Assembly (NCBI RefSeq): GCF_034343125.1
Contig: NZ_CP139957.1
Coordinates: forward strand, 2,164,001-2,228,000
Direction: 5' to 3'
Length of the DNA stretch: 64,000 bases
Source: Caldicellulosiruptor danielii
Lineage (GTDB): Bacteria > Bacillota > Thermoanaerobacteria > Caldicellulosiruptorales > Caldicellulosiruptoraceae
Under the pieces are notes generated by a model. It was given only the letters and a program-made list of their open reading frames with translations. It was not told the DNA's origin and searched no databases. Each line of letters opens with the position of its first letter. Within the stretch, counting starts at the first letter, position 1. The position numbers and the translations under genes are program-made. This document shows positions 56,531-64,000 of the stretch, in pieces.

Positions 56531-57520
56531 ATGAAAATTTGCATAGTAGGCAGTAGTGGACACTATGTATATGCTTTAAGAGGAATAAAAGAAGACTCTG
56601 ATGCCAAAATTGTGGGAATTTCTCCTGGATGTGAAGGAGAGAATATTGAAAGGTTATATTCTCAAGTAAATGAGATGGGATTTGCACCTGTTGTTTATAG
56701 CAATCCCATAAGTATGTTTGAAGAACTTAAACCTGACATTGCTGTGATCAATACATTTTTTTATAAAAATTCTGAGCTTGCAATTGAGGCTATGAAAAGA
56801 GGAATCCACGTATATATGGAAAAACCTGTTGCACTATCAATAGAAGAGCTTGAAGAACTAAAAAGTGTGTGGAGGCAAACAAAAGTAAAACTTTCGTCAA
56901 TGCTGGGATTGCGTTATACACCCCATTTTTGGACTGCTTATAAACTTATAAAAGAAAACAAGATAGGTAAAATAAGACTGATACATGCTCAAAAATCTTA
57001 TAAACTTGGAACACGACCTGACTTTTACAAACAGAGAAAAACATATGGTGGAACAATTCCTTGGGTTGGGATTCATGCTATTGATTGGATTTATTGGTTG
57101 AGTGGAAAGAAGTTTAAATATGTTTACGCAAGACATTCAAAACTTTATAATAATAACCATGGTGAGCTTGAAACCACTGCTTTTTGTGGTTTTGTAATGG
57201 AAGATGAGATTTTTGCAACGGTGAATATTGACTATTTGCGTCCTGCTACAGCTCCTACTCATGATGATGATAGAATTAGAATTGTGGGAACAAAAGGGAT
57301 TCTTGAAGTCATTAATGGAAAAGTTTTCTTGCTAAATGATGAAACAAAAGGAGTTGAAGAAGTATCTTTGGAAAAACCGCCTACAGTATTTTTTGACTTT
57401 TTAAATGAAATAAGAGGCAATCAAAAGTGCTTGGTTAGTAGTGAAGATTGCTTTTACGTAACCTTGGCTTCGCTTTTAGCAAGGCAGTCTGCTGATGAGG
57501 GAATGGTGATTGAGTTTTAA
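56531..57520 (+). CDS. Gfo/Idh/MocA-family oxidoreductase
   Basis: A 329-residue NAD(P)-dependent oxidoreductase. N-terminal Rossmann GSSGH and the conserved Lys in YMEKPVA are present, and the C-terminal half has GGTIPWVGIHAIDWIYW. It acts on sugars or sugar acids; substrate unknown. Third gene of the GH106-like operon, followed by a terminator. Confidence 0.85.
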   Translation: MKICIVGSSGHYVYALRGIKEDSDAKIVGISPGCEGENIERLYSQVNEMGFAPVVYSNPISMFEELKPDIAVINTFFYKNSELAIEAMKRGIHVYMEKPVALSIEELEELKSVWRQTKVKLSSMLGLRYTPHFWTAYKLIKENKIGKIRLIHAQKSYKLGTRPDFYKQRKTYGGTIPWVGIHAIDWIYWLSGKKFKYVYARHSKLYNNNHGELETTAFCGFVMEDEIFATVNIDYLRPATAPTHDDDRIRIVGTKGILEVINGKVFLLNDETKGVEEVSLEKPPTVFFDFLNEIRGNQKCLVSSEDCFYVTLASLLARQSADEGMVIEF

Positions 57521-57536
57521 AGTTACAAAAACAAAA

Positions 57537-57591
57537 ACCTCCTTCTCAGCTATTAGTTGGTTGTTTACCATCTTATGTCTGAGAAGGAGGT
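57537..57591. terminator. Bidirectional terminator between oxidoreductase and SLH gene
   Basis: A perfect 13-bp stem (57537-57549 and 57579-57591) around a 29-nt loop, with T-rich sequence on the plus side (ATTTGTTTTTTAT) and T's on the minus side. Serves convergent genes. Confidence 0.8.
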
Positions 57592-57624
57592 ATTTGTTTT
57601 TTATCTAAATATCTAATATTAAGC

Positions 57625-59876
57625 TTATTGATAAATAAGGTCATAAAGTCTATAAATCATAACTGCCATTTCAGCTCTTGAAATTTTCTCTTTGGGCTTA
57701 ATTTTCCCATTGCTTCCTTTCACAATCCCAAGGGAAATTAGCCTTTCTACACTTGACTTTGCATATCCAGATACATCTTTGAGATCTGAATACATATTCA
57801 CTTTGTTTGTATCAACAGAAACATTCCCTACTCCTGCCAATTGCAAACACCTATCTATTAACACCATTGCATCTTCTCTCTTGATAGCTGCCCTGGGATT
57901 AAATAAACCACCATTTGTTCCTGTTACAATCCCCAGTTTCTTTGCCACTGCAATCCCTTCATAATAATAATCATTTTCTTTTACATCACTAAACATCGCA
58001 ATATCATTGGTATCTGCTCTCAGCCCCAACGTTCTTACTAACAACAATGTAGCATCTGCCCGTGTAATTTGAGTCATTGGTGCAAATTTACTATCACTTA
58101 TTCCTTTTATTATACCTTTTGAAGCCAAGATTTCTATCTCCTTCTTCGCCCAACTTATATCCTGAATATCTTCAAAACTTTTCTTCACAAAACCTACTCC
58201 AAACTTTGATAAATGAGCTGTACTAAATTCTACAATTCTCTCCTCTCCTTTGTATCTACCACTTGGATTAACTTCTAACCTCCCGTCATCTTTTATTTCC
58301 CATATTACAATGTGCTCATAATCACTTAACTCCTCCCCAGAAGGCAAATATGGTATCCTCACAACAACCTTGGTATCTACACTTTCCCATTTATACTCTT
58401 TAGCCCCATTACTCACTTTTATGTCAACCACAGGTCTTGTTCCAATTTCCTTTCTAACTGTTTCATTTAATGTTAGCGGATCAACTTTACTAATTGTTAT
58501 TCTTATCGCAGACGAACTAATTTCTCCTTTACTTACAAAATTACTTGGTAACTCTATTTCGCCTATGGATGTCGAAACACAAATTTTGCTATCTAACTTG
58601 TTCTTGCTGATATTTTCGGTTGGCAACTCAATTTCAAACTTGTTAATACCTTTCTCTCCACTCACTTCAACTTTTACTGTCTTTATGCCCTTGGAGTCAA
58701 CTTGAGCACTCTTAAACAACTCATTTAAGTAATTTGCTCCAATTTTTATACTAATTGTGTCCCCTACTTTCTTTTGAACAACTCCACTTACACCCTCCTG
58801 CTGAGCTTGCTGCGTACTTGTCGATTTCTTCACCAATCCTTTTATAGCATTGTCAAGTAAAGAAAATGCATTGTTGACATCAGCTTGAGTCGCATTCGGA
58901 TTATTATAAACTTTCTCTGCATTAGCTATCGCGTCTTCTAATGCCCTTATACTTTCCTCTGTATACTCGCTCTTGTTTATACCTTTAGCAGCATCTATCT
59001 TGCTCCTTAAACCACTTTTGTCAACCACAATTATTATTTGAGTTGGTATTCCTGTTGTTGTAGGCTTTGAAACAAGTAACTTTAAAGCGTTCTGCAGAGC
59101 TCCTACTGCTGCATTCACTTCTTCCTGTGTAGCATAGCTGTTGTTATAAACCTTCATCGCTTCATTCAATGCTTTCTCCAAAATACTCCAGCTCTCCGAT
59201 GTATAACTATCTTTATTCAAACTCTTTGCCTGATTTATTAAATTGCCAAGTAAACTCTTGTCAACCTTCTTCACCTCAAATGTCTTGGCAACCACTATTT
59301 CACCCTGTCCTACTACCACTGTATATATACCTTCGCTATAGCATCCCATGGTATTGTTATCTTGTCACTGAAATTGCCGCTTACTTTCAATGTGTTCAAA
59401 TATAATACTGTTTGATTTGGTCTTAAAATTTTTATTGTTATCTCTTTTAGCGTAGTATACCCACTGATTGTTACTTCCTGCCCAGGATACTTAAAAGAAA
59501 TATCATTCAGAGTTATAACCTCACTTGCTGATGGCACCTTTGCAACATTAAATGTCCTAATCCCAACCTCACTTCCCTGCCCTACCACAACTGTATATAT
59601 TCCTTCCTGTGCATCAGCTGGCAACTTCATCTTATCATTAAATTCACCATCTAAAACCTTAACAATGTTGAGATACAAAACTGTTTGATTTGGTCTTAAA
59701 ATTTTAATAACTACTTCATTGAAGTTGCTTACTCCACTTACCGTCACTTCATCCCCTGGCTTCTTGTCAGCTATATAGTTTATAATAACCGAATCTTGCC
59801 CAGAGAATGCTATGGGTGTTAACATTAGGATAAATATCAATATACACCACATAGCAATGGCCCTTTTTATCTTCAT
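57625..59876 (-). pseudogene. SLH-domain surface protein with FIVAR repeats, frameshifted
   Basis: Two frames that belong to one gene. The 5' part (59313-59876) gives a signal peptide (about residues 1-25) and two about 80-residue Ig-like repeats sharing IKILRPNQTVLYLN. The 3' part (57625-59349) begins out of frame at EGIYTVVVGQG, then two FIVAR-type repeats (NKDSYTSESWSILEKALNEA and NKSEYTEESIRALEDAIANA), a middle region, and three SLH domains near the C-terminus (FEDIQDISWAKKEIEILASK, MFSDVKENDYYYEGIAVAKK, MYSDLKDVSGYAKSSVERL). A two-base TATA expansion near 59336-59339 explains the shift. SLH domains bind pyruvylated wall polymer, linking this protein to the CsaB-TagA gene. It may bind polysaccharide at the surface. 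Confidence 0.85.
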
Positions 59877-59948
59877 TGCTTATCTTCCTTTCACTCTTAT
59901 TTATTTCTGCACTCTCAACCAAGTTCACTAACAAGTTTTCAAACAAGA

Positions 59949-59983
59949 CCCAGCAGTAAGATATCCACTCTCTTACTGCTGGG
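59949..59983 (-). terminator. Hairpin terminator after the PL11 gene
   Basis: A perfect 13-bp stem (59949-59961, 59971-59983) with a 9-nt loop. The U-tract on the minus strand is weak (TCTTGTTTG), so some read-through into the SLH gene is possible. Confidence 0.6.
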
Positions 59984-60015
59984 CAACTTATATGGTTAGC
60001 AGCAGCTAAAGCCTG

Positions 60016-62802
60016 CTACCTCAGTACCTGTGGCTCTGCCAATGAATATGGAACTGTCAAGTCACTATCAAATCTGTCAAATACAAATACCTTTACATAG
60101 TATTCACTATCACTCGGATCAACATTAAAGTATCCAATAAAGTTCTCTGCATCCTTAATATCCTTTTCTACCGCAACTATTGATATCGGAGTATTACCCC
60201 TGAATAATTCAAATACAACTACCTTATTGCCTTCACAATATACATTCTCAGTTTGCTCTACACCAATTGATGCTTTCAATCCTGCTTTTCTCTCCAATAC
60301 ACCGTCGCTCTTTATCTTATATCCATTAAAGTCAAAGATGTATATCGGCGAATATTCATAGCTGTTTACTCCTCGCGCTACAACCTTGTACATATAATAC
60401 TTCCCTATCTCTGCAGTAGTATCAACAAACCTGTTTTCACTTACTATACCAATCTTATTGAATTCACCAAATCCTGCCGTTGCAGTGTATTCACTTCGGT
60501 ATACCTCATAGTATGTTGCATCAGGTATATTGTCCCAATTAATTACTACATTCCTTAGTGTTCCATTAACTCTATTGATGGAAACTTCCTTTGCTTTCTC
60601 ATCAACTACAACGACAGGGAATGATGGTGCACTCAGTTTCCCATTCCTGTAAACCTTAATCCTATAAGCATATTTTGTGCTGCTTCCTACGTTTGTATCT
60701 ACAAATTTATTGGTAGTAACTGTCGCAATTTTGATATAATTGTTAAATCCAAATGTCGGATACCCAACATTTGATGGATCATACACACTCCTGTACACTT
60801 CATAGTACACTGCATCGGGCATTGGTTGCCATCTCAAAACAACTTTCTTAAGCGACCCATCACTTCCAGTTACTTTTTCAGCTTCAAGTCCAGCAGGTGC
60901 CATGTCTTCTCCTATATAATAACTTGGGTGTGGTGGCTGATTGTATGCTACATTCTGCCATGCTATTGCTACTCGGTACATCGGATCATGCATCAAAGTT
61001 ACAAACCTATAATTTGTTGGTATGGTCGAAATATATATTCTAATCGCATTGTTGCTAACTGTCCTCCATATTGCCTCTTCTCTCCAGTCTCCAAAAAGGT
61101 CTGCTGTTAGGCATGGGGTCGCTTTAGTATCATTGTTGGAATAGCACTCTCCAGCAACACTTAATAATGTAACAGTTTGCAAGTTGTTATAGTCCCACTT
61201 ACCTATATATGGATTATCATATTGTCCCCGTGAATATACGCTATCCAGAACTTCTCTTAACAAGTCTCCGTCCCACCAAATTGTAAAATTCATTGGGGGC
61301 ATATATGTTAGACTTATAACTGTTCCATCTACTGCCCTCAAACCAACACCCTCATAAGTTACTCCCGATACGGTATATGGTCCAGGTCCCCATAATTCAG
61401 CACCTGGATATCTCGGATCAATATCATCAGCCACACCTCTTCCGGTGTCTCTGTATCTCACAAATCTTTGCAGAATTGTTCCTGTTGCTGCATCCCACAA
61501 AGCTCCACCTGCAGCACCACTTTCCATAACTTTAAATACCTCATAACCATCTCTGTATGGATCAAAGTCACTAACATGTAAAGCATCACCATGACCAAGT
61601 CTTGTTGTATAAAGAGGTTCTCCGTTATCATCTATTGTCATAGCTCCAAAAATTATCTCATCCTTGCCATCCAAATCTACATCTCCTACACTTAAATTGT
61701 GATTTCCTTGACCTTCATATTCGTCTCTATATCCATCATTAATTTCTCCGGTATCAAATCTCCATCTTTTTACAAGTTTTTTGTTTACAACATCCCATGC
61801 AACAATGTATGTTTTCGTATAATACCCTCTTGAAAATATCGCACTCGGATGATATCCATCTAAATATGCTACCGCTGCCAAAAATCTATCCGCTCTGTTC
61901 CCATAATTGTCTCCCCATACATTCTTGTCCGAAATGTTGCCTCTTGGTGGATCGTATGAAACTGTATCAAGTGCTTTTCCAGTCTCGCCATCAAATAGTG
62001 TTAAGTACTCAGGTCCATCTAAAATATATCCACTTGCATTCACATAATTCGCATTTGGATCTCCTATTACATTGCCTTGACCATCTACTGTTCCATCTGC
62101 TGTCTTACATATTAGCTCTGCCTTACCATCTCCGTCAAAATCATACACCATAAACTGCGTATAGTGCGCTCCTGCTCTTATGTTCCTACCTAAATCTATC
62201 CTCCATAACCTCGTTCCATCCATTTTAACCGCATCTAAAAATACATTACCCGTTACTCCACTCTGCGAATTATCCTTTGCATTTATCGGCTCCCATTTAA
62301 CCACTATCTCATACTGCCCATCTCCATCTAAATCACCTACACTACAATCATTCGGTGTGTAGTCAGGCGAATATGGATTGACTGGCTTCTGAAGGGGTAT
62401 TTCAATATAGTTGTGCGGTAAAACTGATATCTCTTGCGTCCTCTCAACTTCAACACCATTTATTACTGCTGTGATGTAATACTTAGAATTGAGTGTACCT
62501 TGAGGGTCAACAAAATTGGTACTCATTGTGATAGGCTCTGAATTAATCTTCACACCATCCCTGTAGACATTAAATGAAATGTCAATTGGGTCTGTCCCTA
62601 ACAATCTCCAACTAATATACACTCCACTGTCTGTCTTTATTGCTATTGGTGCTCTATCTATCTTCTCCATTTGCCTGCCTTTTATGATTACTACTTTACT
62701 CTCTTGAGCCTTTGCAGTCAAACCTGTGATTGGAATAGCAAATGAGATAGCAAACACTAAAACAGTTAAAATAACTATTAATTTTTTGATACTTTTTTTC
62801 AT
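60016..62802 (-). CDS. Secreted rhamnogalacturonan lyase, polysaccharide lyase family 11
   Basis: A 928-residue secreted enzyme. A signal peptide (about 1-31) is followed by a beta domain with VYISWRLLGTDPIDISFNVYRDG. The catalytic beta-propeller (about 130-630) has the repeated calcium-binding DxDGDGxxE loops (DLDGDGQYEIVVKW, DFDGDGKAELICK, DVDLDGKDEIIF) and YWDGDL-type segments. C-terminal about 300 residues hold two fibronectin-III-like modules with YYEVYRS. PL11 cleaves the rhamnogalacturonan I backbone by beta-elimination (YesW type). No CBM or SLH module is seen, so it is probably free in the medium or held by other means. AAGGAGG precedes the ATG. Confidence 0.92.
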   Translation of the reverse strand: MKKSIKKLIVILTVLVFAISFAIPITGLTAKAQESKVVIIKGRQMEKIDRAPIAIKTDSGVYISWRLLGTDPIDISFNVYRDGVKINSEPITMSTNFVDPQGTLNSKYYITAVINGVEVERTQEISVLPHNYIEIPLQKPVNPYSPDYTPNDCSVGDLDGDGQYEIVVKWEPINAKDNSQSGVTGNVFLDAVKMDGTRLWRIDLGRNIRAGAHYTQFMVYDFDGDGKAELICKTADGTVDGQGNVIGDPNANYVNASGYILDGPEYLTLFDGETGKALDTVSYDPPRGNISDKNVWGDNYGNRADRFLAAVAYLDGYHPSAIFSRGYYTKTYIVAWDVVNKKLVKRWRFDTGEINDGYRDEYEGQGNHNLSVGDVDLDGKDEIIFGAMTIDDNGEPLYTTRLGHGDALHVSDFDPYRDGYEVFKVMESGAAGGALWDAATGTILQRFVRYRDTGRGVADDIDPRYPGAELWGPGPYTVSGVTYEGVGLRAVDGTVISLTYMPPMNFTIWWDGDLLREVLDSVYSRGQYDNPYIGKWDYNNLQTVTLLSVAGECYSNNDTKATPCLTADLFGDWREEAIWRTVSNNAIRIYISTIPTNYRFVTLMHDPMYRVAIAWQNVAYNQPPHPSYYIGEDMAPAGLEAEKVTGSDGSLKKVVLRWQPMPDAVYYEVYRSVYDPSNVGYPTFGFNNYIKIATVTTNKFVDTNVGSSTKYAYRIKVYRNGKLSAPSFPVVVVDEKAKEVSINRVNGTLRNVVINWDNIPDATYYEVYRSEYTATAGFGEFNKIGIVSENRFVDTTAEIGKYYMYKVVARGVNSYEYSPIYIFDFNGYKIKSDGVLERKAGLKASIGVEQTENVYCEGNKVVVFELFRGNTPISIVAVEKDIKDAENFIGYFNVDPSDSEYYVKVFVFDRFDSDLTVPYSLAEPQVLR

Positions 62803-63209
62803 TTTGTTTGCCTCCTTTTTTGTTTTGTTTTATTTCGAAATAGTTACATTAATTCATTATATACTATTACATATTCTCACCTTCTCCTTGATTACTACTG
62901 AAATTTAAATTAATCTCAAAATTATTACGTAAATAATCCTGCTTTCAAGTGAAATATTTTAGCACCGATGTGATATTTAGTGTTATTGATCATTACTTTT
63001 ATTCGTTTTTTATTATATATATTTTGTTTTTTCTTGTCAATACGTTATATAAAAATTAATAAAGGTGTATTTTTTCAGCCATGATAAATAAAAAATGTGG
63101 TAAAACAGAAATATAAACAAAATCAAAATAAAATGAGCGCTATATAACCATGGCATTCAAAGCAATCTAATAACAACAAATAACAACGGAAGATAGTTCT
63201 TAAACTTGG
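62803..63209. other. 407-bp intergenic region, AT-rich
   Basis: Leader and promoter region of PL11 on one side and the left part of an IS1182-like element on the other. Several TATAAT-like sequences exist but no convincing -35/-10 pair was found. No gene or repeat was recognised. The exact left end of the IS could not be set. Confidence 0.5.
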
Positions 63210-64000
63210 ATGATAGAACAAAGGAAGTTTGTTTTAAATTCATGGGCAAAAGACTTTGCTGAAATAATATTCCCAACAATCAATGAGAGATGGTTTTCTG
63301 TGTTGTACGGTGACAATCCCCCTTCTCGCCCTAACAGTCCTGCAAATGCAATAATTGTAGCCCTAATACTAAATCTCACAGACGACGAACTATTAGCGAG
63401 TATTCTATGTGATGTACGTTTCCAGTATGCACTTCACACTACAAGCTTTAAAAGTAAACCTTTCAGTGACAGGACTTTTAGGCGTTTTCGTGAAAGGTTA
63501 TATCTTTACAATCTGGAAACAGGAAGAGACCTTCTTCATGAAGAAATGGAAGCCATGGCAAATGTATTTGTAAAATACTTTGATATTGGTCCATCAGTAA
63601 AAAGGATGGACAGCATTATGGTATTATCCAGTTGCAAAAAATGTCCAGATTAGAAATACTATACACATGCGTAGCAAATATGGTCAAAGTAGTATACAAA
63701 ACAGGAGAATATGAGCACCTTAAAAACATGGAATATTATCTGGATGAGGACGACAGAAACAGAACAATTTACTATAGAAAAAACAAAGAAATAACAAAAA
63801 GGCTTCAAGAAATAATTGATGGTGTCTATACGTTTATAAAAGAATTAGGGAAAGCATATACTGAATTACCAGAATATGGGCTATTACAACGTGTACTAAA
63901 AGAGCAAACAGAAATAACAGAGGAAGGTAAGATAGTACCAGTAGAAAAAGAAAAAATAAGCCCTGATAGTCTCCAAAACCCAAGCGATCCATATGCGACA
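63210..64000 (+). pseudogene. IS1182-like transposase, frameshifted and cut by window end
   Basis: The first frame, 147 residues, has the typical N-terminal region with AEIIFPTINERWFSVLYGDN and PFSDRTFRRFRERLYLY, and the acidic KRMDSIM motif. It stops at 63653. One A is missing from an A run at 63636-63641; the next frame then continues MSRLEILYTCVANMVK and runs open to the edge with DPYAT, as in IS1182 family proteins. Its end and right terminal repeat are outside the window. Confidence 0.8.
63210..64000 (+). mobile_element. IS1182-like insertion sequence, partial
   Basis: Mobile-element call based on the transposase fragments described above. Left boundary lies upstream of 63210; right boundary lies beyond the window. 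Confidence 0.7.

Noticed and set aside
62850-62900. Short leader peptide before PL11
   Set aside because: A GTG/ATG with an AAGGAG upstream gives only a few codons. No conservation can be checked, so it is not annotated.
1-64000. CRISPR arrays, tRNA/rRNA genes, prophage or toxin-antitoxin modules
   Set aside because: I saw no regularly spaced direct repeats, cloverleaf or rRNA signatures, phage structural genes or paired toxin genes.

Overview
The window is AT-rich DNA from a Gram-positive (Firmicutes) bacterium. The gene set suggests a thermophilic, anaerobic plant-biomass degrader of the Caldicellulosiruptor type: ThyX, CsaB/SLH cell-wall anchoring, GH31, GH29, GH95 and GH106-like glycosidases, a PL11 rhamnogalacturonan lyase, and several DDE insertion sequences. 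The genus is an inference from gene content and low GC; no database search was possible. No rRNA, tRNA, CRISPR array or prophage was seen.

Region 1 (about 1-9.2 kb) is housekeeping. thyX-rlmB-yacP-sigH is a compact minus-strand operon, divergent from a dnaD/dnaC-like replication pair. After that come fabZ, a DUF1646 membrane protein, Mini-RNase III, an Orn/Lys/Arg decarboxylase and an MgtC-like protein. Region 2 (9.3-19.8 kb) is a sugar-uptake module: a solute-binding protein, two permeases, an AraC-type response regulator with its sensor kinase, a GH31 alpha-xylosidase and an AraC regulator. Region 3 (19.9-30.8 kb) holds a split transketolase, a YitT protein, a CsaB-TagA fusion, DUF1540, a QueG-like Fe-S protein, RadA, a GT4 glycosyltransferase, glnB-amt and rpsI-rplM.

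Region 4 (30.9-57.5 kb) is a sugar-catabolism island centred on L-fucose and related deoxy or polyol sugars. It contains GH29 fucosidase plus fucose isomerase, and a long minus-strand operon (class II aldolase, GatD-like dehydrogenase, Fe-dependent alcohol dehydrogenase, FGGY kinase, carboxylesterase, a serine hydrolase broken by an IS, and a sorbitol-type dehydrogenase). A LacI regulator, a GH95 fucosidase, and a GH106-like/SGNH/Gfo-Idh-MocA operon complete it. Palindromic AAACGTTT sites lie just downstream of strong promoters of fucI and of the aldolase operon, which fits control by the LacI protein. Region 5 (57.6-62.8 kb) encodes an SLH-anchored surface protein, split by a frameshift, and a secreted PL11 lyase. 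The window ends inside an IS1182-like element.

The parts fit one scheme. PL11 cuts the rhamnogalacturonan backbone outside the cell and oligosaccharides enter through ABC transport. Glycosidases and esterases without signal peptides (GH31, GH29, GH95, GH106-like, carboxylesterase, SGNH) finish them inside. Fucose would pass through isomerase, kinase, aldolase and lactaldehyde reductase to DHAP and 1,2-propanediol. The CsaB-TagA fusion probably makes the pyruvylated ManNAc wall ligand that holds SLH proteins such as the one at 57.6-59.9 kb. Four insertion-sequence copies (two IS481-like, one IS4/IS1182-like, one IS1182-like) have remodelled the island; one splits a catabolic operon.
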